A program made the translations under genes and the position numbers. Positions 38,521 to 47,457 of a stretch of 47,485 bases of DNA are shown here, piece by piece. The notes below the pieces were generated by a model. The model saw only the letters and a program-made list of their open reading frames with translations, did not search any database and had not been told where the DNA came from. Where the stretch lies: NCBI GenBank assembly GCA_017625615.1, contig JAGAKP010000006.1:1-47485 (forward strand), read 5' to 3'. Origin of the DNA: Clostridia bacterium. Its GTDB lineage: Bacteria; Bacillota; Clostridia; Oscillospirales; CAG-382. Numbering within the stretch: the first letter of the stretch is position 1; every line of letters starts with the position of its first letter.

Positions 38521-39194
38521 TGTCGTTTTCGTCTGATATAAAGGATTATTTATCCGTAATAAAAGAAAAAAAGGATTACTGTACCGAAGCCTTTGTGCAC
38601 GGCTTTGAGCACAAGGCGTGCCAGCCCAAGTGCGACAAGGACCTTAAGGTAATGCTGAGGGGACTTTTCGTTTCCAGCGGGAATATTATGGATCCCAACA
38701 AGGGATACTACCTTACCCTATCCTTTACAAACGAATACATGGATTATATCTACTCATTGCTTTGCTCCATGGATCTTGAGCCCAAGGCGCTGAAGCGGCA
38801 CGACGAGTATATACTCTACTACAAGGAAAGCGAAAGGATCGAGGATTTCCTTACAGTCATCGGCGCGGGAAAGTTTGCCCTTGAGCTGATGGAAGCGAAG
38901 GTGATGAAGGAAACGAGAAACAACCTTAACCGCCTTAACAACGCGGAAATTGCCAATATGACGCGGACGGCAGAGGCAAGCGCCGAGGCCTGCGACGCCA
39001 TACACAAGCTTGAAAAGCACGGAGTGCTGTCACACATGTCGGACGCCGTGCAGGAGACGGCAAGGCTGAGACTTGAATATCCCGAATATAATCTTGAGCA
39101 GTTAAGGGAATTACATTCGCGCCCCATAAGTAAATCGGGGCTGTATCACAGACTGAACAAGCTGATAAACGAAGCAAGAAACATACAAGACTGA
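38520..39194 (+). CDS. whiA: Compact WhiA (DNA-binding/sporulation-linked regulator)
   Basis: WhiA combines a degenerate LAGLIDADG endonuclease fold with a C-terminal helix-turn-helix; in Gram-positives it affects cell division, and sporulation in Streptomyces. Typical proteins are about 310 residues. This one has 224: the start (MSFSSDIKDYL) is kept, then only about 35 residues precede DKDLKVMLRGLFVSSGNIMDPNKGYYL, which corresponds to the second LAGLIDADG repeat. The first repeat is therefore missing. The C-terminal domain is complete: MKETRNNLNRLNNAEIANMTRTAEA, ARLRLEYPEYNLEQLRELHSRPISKSGLYHRLNKL. The usual neighbours rapZ and yvcK between murB and whiA are absent here. Confidence 0.9.
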   Translation: MSFSSDIKDYLSVIKEKKDYCTEAFVHGFEHKACQPKCDKDLKVMLRGLFVSSGNIMDPNKGYYLTLSFTNEYMDYIYSLLCSMDLEPKALKRHDEYILYYKESERIEDFLTVIGAGKFALELMEAKVMKETRNNLNRLNNAEIANMTRTAEASAEACDAIHKLEKHGVLSHMSDAVQETARLRLEYPEYNLEQLRELHSRPISKSGLYHRLNKLINEARNIQD

Positions 39195-39207
39195 AAGGAA
39201 GTAAGAT

Positions 39208-42200
39208 ATGGGATTTACCCATCTTCACCTTCATACAGAATACAGTCTTCTTGACGGCGAGTGCCGTATAAGCAAGGTGGCAAAGCGGGCGAAGGAGCTT
39301 GGTATGACCTCACTCGCTATTACGGACCACGGCGTGCTTTACGGTGCGGCGTTGTTTTACCGCGCCTGCATTGCCGAAGGGATAAAGCCCATTATCGGCT
39401 GTGAGGTATATCTTGCACCCCGCACCATGGCGGACAGAACTTATCCCATTGACGCGGACCTGAGCCATCTGGTACTGCTCGCAAAAAACAATACGGGGTA
39501 CAAAAACCTTATGAGGCTTTGCTCCGAGGGGTTTACCAGAGGCTTTTACCAGAAGCCGAGGATCGACCTTGAGACTCTTGCCAAGTATTCCGAAGGGATA
39601 ATTGCACTTTCGGGATGTATAAGCGGTATTATACCCAAAAATATTATTGCGGGAGAATATTCCCGCGCGGCGGAATACGCCGAAAAGCTTAAGGATATTT
39701 TCGCAGGCGGCTTTTATCTTGAATTACAGCGCAACGGCGCGCCCGATCAGGACAAGGTAAACCACGGTCTTTTATCTTTATCCCGTCAGCTTGATATTCC
39801 CGTCGTATGCACCAACGACGTTCACTATTTAACGAAAGAAGACGCGCCCGTGCAGGAATTGCTTATGGCAATACAGACGGGAGTAAAAATAGGCGAAAGC
39901 AAAATAAAGCTTCCCAGCAACGAATATTATCTTAAATCTCCCCGCGAGATGGAGGAATTGTTTAAGGATATTCCCGAAGCTGTTGAAAACACTCGCCGCA
40001 TTGCGGAGCAGTGCAACGTGACCATTGAATTTGACAGACCTCAGCTTCCCTCTTACCGTCCCGCAGACGGAAGCACGCCGAAGGAATTTTTGCGTACGCT
40101 TTGCCGTGAGGGCTACAAAAAGCGTATTGCCGCAGGGCAGATAAAGGGAGGAAAAGAATACACCTCCCGCGTGGAATACGAGCTTGAGGTTATAGAAAGC
40201 ATGGGTTTTGTGGAATACTACCTTATCGTGTGGGATTTCGTAAACTATGCAAAAAGAAAGCGTATTCCCGTAGGACCCGGCAGAGGCAGTGCGGTGGGAA
40301 GTCTGGTTTCCTATCTTTTATACGTTACCGATCTCGACCCCATCGCAAACGGACTGCTGTTTGAAAGATTCCTTAACCCCGAGCGTGTTTCCATGCCCGA
40401 CTTCGATATAGACTTTTGCGACGAGCGCAGAGGCGAGGTAATTGCCTACGTTACCGAAAAATATGGTGCGGACCACGTGGCGCAGATAGTTACCTTCGGT
40501 ACTCTTGCCTGCCGTGCGGCGGTGAGGGACGTTGGACGTGCAACGGGAATGTCCTACGCTGATACGGACAGCATAGCTTCTCTTATTCCGAGAGAGTTTA
40601 ACATTACCGTTGACAAGGCGTTGGAAAGAAGCAAGGAATTAAGAGAAAGATATGAAAAAGAGCCTGCGGTAAAAAAACTGCTCGATTACGCAAAGTCACT
40701 TGAGGGCAGACCGAGAAACGCATCCACCCACGCGGCGGGAGTGGTTATTACCGAAAATCCCATATGCGATTACGTGCCCGTATCGGTAAACGGAGCGGTG
40801 CCCGTAACCCAGTTCACCATGGACGTTATTGCGGACCTCGGACTGCTTAAAATAGACTTTCTGGGGCTGAGATATCTTTCCGTAATAGACGGCGCGGAAA
40901 AGCTTATACGAGAAAAACAACCCGATTTTTCCGTGGAAAAAATAGATTTTACGGACAAGGATACCTTTGATATGCTGTCCCGCGGAGATTCGCTTGGGCT
41001 GTTCCAGCTTGAAAGTGAGGGAATGAGGCAGTTTATAACGAAGATGAAGCCCAACTGCTTCAGCGATATTATAACCTGTATTTCCATATACAGACCCGGT
41101 CCTATGGAGTCCATACCGAGGTTTTTAAAAAACAGGTCGGAGGGTGTAGTGTCCTCTCCCCTTCCCGTGCCCGACGGAATACTGAAGGATACCAACGGAT
41201 GTATTCTTTACCAGGAGCAGGTAATGCAGATATGCCGTGCAGTGGCAGGCTACACCTACGGGCGTGCGGATATTATCCGCCGTGCGATGGCAAAGAAAAA
41301 AGCAGACGTTATGAACAAGGAGCGTGCCGTATTTATTGCGGGCGCGGAAAAAAACGGCTATAAAGCCGAGGACGCCAGCGCAATATTCGATGAAATGAAC
41401 GAATTTGCCAAATACGCCTTCAACAAGAGCCACGCGGCGGCTTACGCTGTGGTGGCGTACCGCACGGCTTATCTCAAGTGCCATTATTACGGCGAATATA
41501 TGTGCGCCTTGCTGAATACCGTAATGGGTGACAGTTCTATGGGCAAATATATTGAGGACTGCCGTAACCACGGCGTTGAGGTATTACAGCCCGACGTAAA
41601 CGAGAGCACCGACGTTTTTTCCATATCCAAGGGTAACATCCGTTACGGCTTGGGCGCTATTAAAAACGTAGGCGGCGGATTTGCAAGACAGCTGCTTGCA
41701 GAGCGGGAAGCCAACGGCGTATTCTGCTCCGCAGAGGACTTTTTACAAAGAGTTCAGCCCTTCGGCAACACCCGCATGTTTGAAAGCCTTATAAAATGCG
41801 GTGCGCTGGATTGGTTCGGGCATTACAGAAGCAGGCTGGTGGCGTCACTTGACACGGCGCTTGATCAGCTTTCCGCAATGAAAAACCGAAACTACTACGG
41901 GCAGATAGGTCTTTTTGAGGCGGAGGGCGAGAAGGAGGAAAGCATAGTCCTTTCCCTTCCCAATATAAACGAATACTCCGAAGCGGAAAGGCTTTCCTTT
42001 GAACGTGAGCTGTGCGGAATGTACTTTTCGGGACACCCCTTAAAGGCGTACCAAGGCACCGTAAAGCGCTTGAACGCTTACAGGACGGAGCGTCTTGCAG
42101 AGGAGCTGGCAAAGGGTGTTCTTCCCAACAAATCCACCGTTACCGTGGTGGCGATGCTTATGAAAAAGCGGATGAAGACCACCAAAAACAACACCGAAAT

Positions 42201-42636
42201 GGCGTTCCTTCAGGTAGAGGATACCGAAGGAGGCCTTGAAATAATCGTTTTCCCAAAGGTATACGAAAGGTTTTCCGGATTACTTAAGGAAGGAAATATC
42301 CTCGTGTTTTACGGAGACGCAGAATACCGCGAGGCAGAGGAAGAGGACGGCAAGGACACCGTTCAGCTGCTGCTACGCACCTGCGAAGAAGCGAAAAAGC
42401 AGGAGGAGGCTCCCCTTTTGTACCTGCGTATAAACAAGGACAACGCGAAAAACGCGGATGCGGCGGTGGAGACCGTCAAAAAGCACCGCGGTGAAAGCGA
42501 GGTCATCCTCTATTACGAGGAGGAAAACAAGCTTTTAAAGCTTAAAGGTATTGGCTGTGCCCTTACGGACGGTCTTACCGCAAGGCTGGAGAGCTTGCTG
42601 GGAAGCGGAAACGTAGCCAAAAAGAATAAAAGGTGA
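39208..42636 (+). CDS. dnaE: DNA polymerase III subunit alpha DnaE
   Basis: A replicative C-family DNA polymerase of 1142 residues. It starts with the PHP domain (THLHLHTEYSLLDGECRI, SLAITDHGVLYGA). The polymerase core follows with GRGSAVGSLVSYLL, the catalytic PDFDIDF motif with its acidic triad, FLGLRYLSVID, ISIYRPGPM and FNKSHAAAYAVVAYRTAYLK. A helix-hairpin-helix region and an OB-fold end the protein (VTVVAMLMKKRMKTTKNNTEMAFLQVEDTEGGLEIIVFPKVY). It is the DnaE type; PolC, if present, is elsewhere. AAAGGAAG precedes the ATG. Its 3' end overlaps the context of the PBP start (GGTGA serves as stop and ribosome site). Confidence 0.97.
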   Translation: MGFTHLHLHTEYSLLDGECRISKVAKRAKELGMTSLAITDHGVLYGAALFYRACIAEGIKPIIGCEVYLAPRTMADRTYPIDADLSHLVLLAKNNTGYKNLMRLCSEGFTRGFYQKPRIDLETLAKYSEGIIALSGCISGIIPKNIIAGEYSRAAEYAEKLKDIFAGGFYLELQRNGAPDQDKVNHGLLSLSRQLDIPVVCTNDVHYLTKEDAPVQELLMAIQTGVKIGESKIKLPSNEYYLKSPREMEELFKDIPEAVENTRRIAEQCNVTIEFDRPQLPSYRPADGSTPKEFLRTLCREGYKKRIAAGQIKGGKEYTSRVEYELEVIESMGFVEYYLIVWDFVNYAKRKRIPVGPGRGSAVGSLVSYLLYVTDLDPIANGLLFERFLNPERVSMPDFDIDFCDERRGEVIAYVTEKYGADHVAQIVTFGTLACRAAVRDVGRATGMSYADTDSIASLIPREFNITVDKALERSKELRERYEKEPAVKKLLDYAKSLEGRPRNASTHAAGVVITENPICDYVPVSVNGAVPVTQFTMDVIADLGLLKIDFLGLRYLSVIDGAEKLIREKQPDFSVEKIDFTDKDTFDMLSRGDSLGLFQLESEGMRQFITKMKPNCFSDIITCISIYRPGPMESIPRFLKNRSEGVVSSPLPVPDGILKDTNGCILYQEQVMQICRAVAGYTYGRADIIRRAMAKKKADVMNKERAVFIAGAEKNGYKAEDASAIFDEMNEFAKYAFNKSHAAAYAVVAYRTAYLKCHYYGEYMCALLNTVMGDSSMGKYIEDCRNHGVEVLQPDVNESTDVFSISKGNIRYGLGAIKNVGGGFARQLLAEREANGVFCSAEDFLQRVQPFGNTRMFESLIKCGALDWFGHYRSRLVASLDTALDQLSAMKNRNYYGQIGLFEAEGEKEESIVLSLPNINEYSEAERLSFERELCGMYFSGHPLKAYQGTVKRLNAYRTERLAEELAKGVLPNKSTVTVVAMLMKKRMKTTKNNTEMAFLQVEDTEGGLEIIVFPKVYERFSGLLKEGNILVFYGDAEYREAEEEDGKDTVQLLLRTCEEAKKQEEAPLLYLRINKDNAKNADAAVETVKKHRGESEVILYYEEENKLLKLKGIGCALTDGLTARLESLLGSGNVAKKNKR

Positions 42637-42641
42637 AGCAA

Positions 42642-45371
42642 ATGTACGAAAACAAAAATAATCAAAGTCAATCAGAGCAGACCGATAAGACTATAATTAT
42701 CGGTGATTCGGATACCAAGACTTTACGGAATATGGCTGACAAGCCAAAGGGAATAAAGCGTCTGCGTCCGAAAAAGCGCACTCTTGACAGTATAAACAAA
42801 AACGCAAAGTGGTATCCCCTGCAGGTGGCGTGGTTCGTTATAAGCAAGGCGCTTTCATACGCACTTAATATACTGCTTACCGTAATGCTTATCGGCGCGG
42901 TAACGGGTATTGCGGTGGCGTGTGCCTTCGTCATTTATATAAGAAACTTCGTTGACCTTGAGTATTCGGGCCTGGATAACCTTAAGTTCACCTCCGATCA
43001 GGCTACCCAGATAGTATGGGTAGACGACGAGGGCAACGAGCACGAGCTTGAGGAGGACCGTCTCCACGGCAGCGAAAACCGTCTGTGGGTAAACTACGAC
43101 GCCATTCCCCGCACTCTTATCGACGCTTACGTTTCCATAGAGGACCAGCGTTATTGGGACCACAAGGGCGTGGATGCCAAGCGTACCTTCTCTGCGGTGT
43201 TTAACTTCTTCATACCCACCAGCGCAAACTACGGCGGAGGAAGTACCATAACACAGCAGCTTATAAAGAACGTTTCCGGCGAAAACGAGGCTACCATTCA
43301 GCGTAAGGTGCAGGAAATATTCAGAGCGCTGGACGTTGAGAAGAAGTATTCCAAGTACGAAATACTTGAAATGTATCTCAACACCATTTATCTGTCCCAA
43401 AGCACCAACGGAGTTCGCGCCGCGGCGGAGACCTACTTCAACAAGGAGCTTGACGAGCTTACGCTGGTTGAATGTGCCGCCATTGCCGCTATCGGTAAAT
43501 CACCTATTTACTACGACCCCATTCTCAACCCGCAGAACAACCTTGAAAGACGAAATCTCGTCCTTCGCGAAATGCTGAAGCAGGAAAAGATAACGCAGGA
43601 CGAGTTTGACGCAGCCTACGATTCACCCCTTACCCTTTACTCCGGTGACGGTGTCGATAACAGCACAAAGATACACAACTACTATATCGATGCGGTTATC
43701 GAACAACTTATTGCAGACCTCGGCGAGGAATACGGATACGACAGAAGCACGGCCTCCAACCTGATATATTCCGGCGGTCTTAAGATATATATCTGTATGG
43801 ACCCCAATATTCAGGCGATGATGGAGGAGGTATTTAAAAACGATCAGTACTGGCCCGTCGCAAGCGGCGTTAAAGCGCAGGGTGCAATGGTTATAATGGA
43901 CCCCGATACAGGCGACGTACTTGCTATGGTCGGCGGCAGAGGCGAAAAAAAGGATGCGCGCGGACTTAACCGTGCAACTATGAGTAAGCGTCAGCCCGGT
44001 TCGTCCATAAAGCCTCTTTCGGTATATACCCTTGCCATTGAGGAGGGCTTGTACTCCTACGGAAGCTCTATCGACGACGTTCCGCAGATGATAGTTAACG
44101 ATAAATACTGGCCTAACAACGCGGAAATGACCTACGAGGGACTGGTATCCTTCAAGCGCGCCGTAATGAAATCCAAAAACACCACTGCGGTGGCTACTCT
44201 CACACAGCTTGGCATCGATAACGTTTACAAGCATCTCACCAACGATCTCGGCTTTACCACCATCACCAAGGACGATAAGGCTGAGGCTCCTCTTGCGCTG
44301 GGCGGCTTTACCTACGGCGTTACCGTCTACGAAATGACGCAGGCTTATTCCGCACTGGCAAACGAAGGCGTATGGTCGGAAGCACGTCTGTACACCAAGG
44401 TGCTTAACGTCAACGACGAGGTTCTGCTCGAAAAGGGCACCAATCAGCGCATCGTATACAGCGAGGATACCGCGTATATTATGGGACGTCTGCTCAAGAG
44501 CTCCATTCACGAGGCAGGCGGTACCGGTTACGGTGCTATAACCCTTAAAAACAAGGTAAAGGGACTTGAGGTATGCGGTAAGACCGGTACCACGACTTCT
44601 ATGCGTGACTACTACTTTGCAGGCTATACTCCCGATTTCGTTGCCTGCTGCTGGTACGGATACGATAACAACAAGACCATTACCACAAATACTCACAATC
44701 CCGCCGCAATGCTTTGGGATTACACCTTTGAAAAGATATACGCTTATATGGACGAAAACGATATAAGCTACACCCTCGAGTTTGAGCGTCCCTCCAGCGT
44801 GTTAACGGCTGAATTCTGCACCTTATCCGGTCAGCTCGTTACCGATGCGTGCAAAAACGATATCGGCTATGTAATCGACGGAAGAGCATACTGCGTAGAT
44901 ACCGGCTACTTCACCGTTGAGAGCATGCCCTCCGTTGAATGCCCCACTCACGTTGAGATAAGATGGGATGAGGATACTCAGGCTATCTGTATGCCCGGCT
45001 GCGATTGCGATAACGTTATCACGTTGGGATTCCGCTACAATCCCGACAGAATACTGCTCAGACAGGTCAAGATCACCGACGCGCAGTACACCTATATGGA
45101 TATTCCCGAGGGGTACGAGTATCCTATAGATCCATCAGTGGCGTTCTTCGAAAACCTTGCGGGAACTTACACGGAATTCGATGAGAATCTGGGAGCAGAG
45201 ATAGAAAAGCGGTATTATTTCGGTACGAGCGGAAACGAGCTTCCCTATAACCGAATATGTCTCGAGCATCTTACCATAAAGGATCCCGATGACGACGATA
45301 CTTCGGACGATCCCGATGCGGACGTATCCGACACCGACGAAAGCGAAGATATCCCTTGGTGGGATTGGTAA
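42642..45371 (+). CDS. Class A penicillin-binding protein (transglycosylase/transpeptidase)
   Basis: A bifunctional peptidoglycan synthase of 909 residues: a cytoplasmic N-terminus of about 65 residues, one membrane helix (ALNILLTVMLIGAVTGIAVACAFVIYI), then the GT51 domain with SIEDQRYWDHKGVD (catalytic Glu), GGSTITQQLIKN and RKVQEIFRAL. The transpeptidase domain has the nucleophile motif GSSIKPL, SKNTT and CGKTGTT. The C-terminus is acidic (DDDDTSDDPDADVSDTDESED) and ends WWDW. It is a PBP1A/PonA-like protein. The ATG at 42642 has AAAGGTGA just upstream; a GTG at 42633 overlapping dnaE is possible. A dispersed hairpin repeat and a terminator follow. Confidence 0.93.
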   Translation: MYENKNNQSQSEQTDKTIIIGDSDTKTLRNMADKPKGIKRLRPKKRTLDSINKNAKWYPLQVAWFVISKALSYALNILLTVMLIGAVTGIAVACAFVIYIRNFVDLEYSGLDNLKFTSDQATQIVWVDDEGNEHELEEDRLHGSENRLWVNYDAIPRTLIDAYVSIEDQRYWDHKGVDAKRTFSAVFNFFIPTSANYGGGSTITQQLIKNVSGENEATIQRKVQEIFRALDVEKKYSKYEILEMYLNTIYLSQSTNGVRAAAETYFNKELDELTLVECAAIAAIGKSPIYYDPILNPQNNLERRNLVLREMLKQEKITQDEFDAAYDSPLTLYSGDGVDNSTKIHNYYIDAVIEQLIADLGEEYGYDRSTASNLIYSGGLKIYICMDPNIQAMMEEVFKNDQYWPVASGVKAQGAMVIMDPDTGDVLAMVGGRGEKKDARGLNRATMSKRQPGSSIKPLSVYTLAIEEGLYSYGSSIDDVPQMIVNDKYWPNNAEMTYEGLVSFKRAVMKSKNTTAVATLTQLGIDNVYKHLTNDLGFTTITKDDKAEAPLALGGFTYGVTVYEMTQAYSALANEGVWSEARLYTKVLNVNDEVLLEKGTNQRIVYSEDTAYIMGRLLKSSIHEAGGTGYGAITLKNKVKGLEVCGKTGTTTSMRDYYFAGYTPDFVACCWYGYDNNKTITTNTHNPAAMLWDYTFEKIYAYMDENDISYTLEFERPSSVLTAEFCTLSGQLVTDACKNDIGYVIDGRAYCVDTGYFTVESMPSVECPTHVEIRWDEDTQAICMPGCDCDNVITLGFRYNPDRILLRQVKITDAQYTYMDIPEGYEYPIDPSVAFFENLAGTYTEFDENLGAEIEKRYYFGTSGNELPYNRICLEHLTIKDPDDDDTSDDPDADVSDTDESEDIPWWDW

Positions 45372-45408
45372 ATACACCCCACAAAAACTTCGTTTTTGCG
45401 GGGACCCC
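45372..45408 (+). repeat. Dispersed hairpin repeat, copy 6 (diverged)
   Basis: ATACACCCC-ACAAAAA-cttcg-TTTTTGC-GGGGACCCC. Stem sequence is completely different from copies 2-4 but still paired; the GGGGACCCC tail is kept. A terminator follows. Confidence 0.65.
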
Positions 45409-45421
45409 AAAGAAAACGCAA

Positions 45422-45449
45422 AAAGGACTGTCTGAAAAGGCAGTCCTTT
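45422..45449. terminator. Terminator between the PBP gene and spoIIP
   Basis: AAAGGACTGTC / GGCAGTCCTTT followed by AATTTTG; it overlaps the spoIIP stop codon on the other strand. Confidence 0.85.
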
Positions 45450-46527
45450 AATTTTGTTCGTAATACACTTTTATAAAAATCCGTGCGAATAGCTTTGCCG
45501 CCTCCTGTGCCTCGTCCACCGTGTTGGCGCAGGAGCCGACTTCCAACAAAAACGAGCCCGAGGCAAGCTGTTGGTTAAAGCTCGCCTGACGAAGGTTTAC
45601 GGGACGCATAAGGTGTGGAAAGTCATCGTTTGCCTGCTTTTGCAGCATAGTGGCAAAGGTGAGGTTGGTTTTCCAGTTCGGGTGGTTTGCGCCCGCATCG
45701 TCGGTGCCCACCACGAGCATAAGCTGTGCAGTGGATACCCCCGCGAAATCGGTTACGGGCTTTACGTTTTCGCCGTCGGCGTTAACGATAGCGTCGCGGT
45801 GAAGGTCGATAACGCACTTAATGGTGGGATACTGCTCGATCCACCGACGGGCGGCGTTACGGGAATTTGTATATGCGGCGTTATAGCTGATCTCATCGTA
45901 CATAGTGGTATCGTGCACCGTCGGGATGCCTGCGGCGTTCAGGGCATCCGCAAGCACCTTCCCTACCGAAACCACGTTCTGCGTAATATCCGTGGAGCGG
46001 AAGGTTGAATCGGGAGTGTAATAGTTGACACCCTTCGGAAGATAGCTTTCCGTGCCGTGGGTATGTAGGATAAGCACCACGGGAGAATCGGTTTCAGTAT
46101 CAAAGGAAAAGGGTAGCTTATCGGTGGCAAGGGCGTTCAGGTCGATATTGAAGTTTGTCCGATTGCTTAATAAAAGCGACGGAGTATCCGTATAACCGCA
46201 AAGGTCCCTTCCGCTTACGAATTCCACTCCGTCGGGAATTGCAGGGGGAGTTTCCTCCTCGTAATCATATCCCGGCACGGCAGAAAGGGAAATTGGTACG
46301 CACTGAATATAGCTTTCGGGCCGAACGTACTGAGAGGAAAATTCCTTAAACATACGGGCGTATTCGTCCTTCATCACCTGCGCCGCCAAAAGAGAGCAGA
46401 CGGTATCGGGCAGTGCTTTTGCCACGGCGGGCACGGAAAGCACCGCCACCATAAATGCGGTGACGCACAGCACGGCACAGCCTGTTCGCATGAGTTTTTG
46501 TCTTTGTATTCTTCTTATCCTTAGCAT
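45448..46527 (-). CDS. spoIIP: Stage II sporulation protein P (amidase/endopeptidase)
   Basis: A membrane-anchored, zinc-dependent peptidoglycan hydrolase that acts with SpoIID and SpoIIM in septal thinning and engulfment. The 359 residues start with a basic stretch and an N-terminal anchor helix (TGCAVLCVTAFMVAVLSVPAVA). The catalytic domain has VVLILHTHGTESYLP with the first His, then YDEISYNAAYTNSRNAA, VIDLHRDAI with the second His, and LLEVGSCANTVDEA with the catalytic Glu. GGAGGG lies about six bases before the ATG at 46527. rpsT lies divergently next to it, as often seen for spoIIP; the spore protease gene gpr that usually stands between them is absent here. Confidence 0.94.
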   Translation of the reverse strand: MLRIRRIQRQKLMRTGCAVLCVTAFMVAVLSVPAVAKALPDTVCSLLAAQVMKDEYARMFKEFSSQYVRPESYIQCVPISLSAVPGYDYEEETPPAIPDGVEFVSGRDLCGYTDTPSLLLSNRTNFNIDLNALATDKLPFSFDTETDSPVVLILHTHGTESYLPKGVNYYTPDSTFRSTDITQNVVSVGKVLADALNAAGIPTVHDTTMYDEISYNAAYTNSRNAARRWIEQYPTIKCVIDLHRDAIVNADGENVKPVTDFAGVSTAQLMLVVGTDDAGANHPNWKTNLTFATMLQKQANDDFPHLMRPVNLRQASFNQQLASGSFLLEVGSCANTVDEAQEAAKLFARIFIKVYYEQN

Positions 46528-46648
46528 TTATCATCCCTCCGCTACAATATATATGCGCGTGAGGGACGGTTAAGAACGCGCAGGGTGACATAAGGTGAAA
46601 AAACGAAAGATTTTCTTTAAAAAATATAAAAAAATTTCTAATTACCTC

Positions 46649-46677
46649 TTGCAAAAAGCCAAAGAATGTGGTATTAT
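46649..46677 (+). promoter_or_regulatory. Sigma-A promoter of rpsT
   Basis: TTGCAA (46649-46654), 17 bp, TATTAT (46672-46677), with TGG before the -10. Confidence 0.82.
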
Positions 46678-46721
46678 TCATTGGTACGAAAAAATGATCG
46701 TTTATTTAGGAGGTGAGTTGT

Positions 46722-46985
46722 TTGCCTAACATTAAGTCCGCAAAGAAGAGAGTCCTCGTTACCAAGACAAAGACACTTCAGAACCAGATGTTCAAAACTG
46801 CTATGAAGACTACTGTCAAGAAGTACAAGGCTGCTATAGCTGCCGGCGACAAGGAGCTTGCTAACGCTACTTATCTCGACGCCGTTAAAAAGGTAGATCA
46901 GGCTGTTGCTAAGGGAATTATTCACAAGAATAACGCTAGCAGAAAAAAGAGCCAGTTCACTCTCATGCTCAACAATCTTGGCTAA
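46722..46985 (+). CDS. rpsT: 30S ribosomal protein S20
   Basis: A small-subunit protein of helical bundle type, 87 residues: PNIKSAKKRVLVTKTKTLQN, then KTAMKTTVKKYKAAIAAGD, GIIHKNNASRKKSQFTLMLNNL. The start is the TTG at 46722, nine bases after AGGAGG (46707-46712) and at the position where family members begin (MPNIKSAKKR). A GTG at 46713 is too close to the ribosome site. A non-AUG start is common for rpsT. It has its own promoter and a terminator at 46996. Confidence 0.96.
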   Translation: MPNIKSAKKRVLVTKTKTLQNQMFKTAMKTTVKKYKAAIAAGDKELANATYLDAVKKVDQAVAKGIIHKNNASRKKSQFTLMLNNLG

Positions 46986-46995
46986 AAGGTAATAA

Positions 46996-47026
46996 AGGGC
47001 AGTGCAGTAAAAAGTGCTGCCTTTCA
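46996..47026 (+). terminator. Terminator after rpsT
   Basis: GGCAGTGC / GTGCTGCC stem (two wobble pairs) followed by TTT; weak U-run. Confidence 0.65.
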
Positions 47027-47051
47027 TAGTCCGGCAAAAGATATTTTGTGC

Positions 47052-47080
47052 TTGACAACAGCGGTGATATATGTTAATAT
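47052..47080 (+). promoter_or_regulatory. Promoter of the tRNA cluster
   Basis: TTGACA (47052-47057), 17 bp, TAATAT (47075-47080), 16 bases before tRNA-Gly. Confidence 0.88.
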
Positions 47081-47095
47081 ATTCTCCGCCGATAT

Positions 47096-47169
<74 letters not shown>

Positions 47170-47192
47170 TTTCCCGTAACAACGGGACAAAT

Positions 47193-47269
47193 GTGCTTTT
47201 AGCTCAGCCGGATAGAGCAACTGCCTTCTAAGCAGTAGGTCGGGGGTTCGAGTCCCTCAAGGCACGCCA
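47193..47269 (+). tRNA. tRNA-Arg (anticodon TCT)
   Basis: Acceptor GTGCTTT/AAGGCAC with one G-U pair, D-arm AGCTCAGCCGGATAGAGCA, anticodon stem ACTGC/GCAGT with loop ctTCTaa, and T-arm GGGGGTTCGAGTCCCTC. CCA is encoded. The spacer to the next tRNA (47270-47320) holds a GGGGCAGG/CCTGCCCC hairpin without a U-run. Confidence 0.96.
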
Positions 47270-47320
47270 ACGTAGCCTTTGGGGCAGGTCTTCCCTGCCC
47301 CACGGCACAAATTTTAATAT

Positions 47321-47398
47321 GGTGGATGTAGCTCAGTTGGTCAGAGTACCAGGTTGTGGCCCTGGGGGTCGCCGGTTCGAGCCCGGTTATCCACCCCA
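47321..47398 (+). tRNA. tRNA-His (anticodon GTG)
   Basis: Anticodon stem CCAGG/CCTGG with loop ttGTGgc. The extra G at position -1 pairs with C73, the identity mark of histidine tRNA. CCA is encoded. Confidence 0.96.
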
Positions 47399-47404
47399 CA
47401 AAAT

Positions 47405-47433
47405 AAAGAAGCACTCCCTGTGAGTGCTTCTTT
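47405..47433 (+). terminator. Hairpin between tRNA-His and the next tRNA
   Basis: GAAGCACTC, loop cctgt, GAGTGCTTC, TTT: a short intrinsic terminator, so the following tRNA may be a separate unit. Confidence 0.7.
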
Positions 47434-47457
47434 GCTTCCTTTCACAAATAAATACTT

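Noticed and set aside
43623..44696. 357-codon open frame on the minus strand
   Set aside because: Antisense shadow of the penicillin-binding protein gene with no ribosome site.
47199..47414. Minus-strand open frame of 71 codons containing GLEPATPRATTWYSDQLSY
   Set aside because: It lies antisense to tRNA-Arg and tRNA-His; this peptide pattern is a well-known false ORF produced by the complement of tRNA genes.
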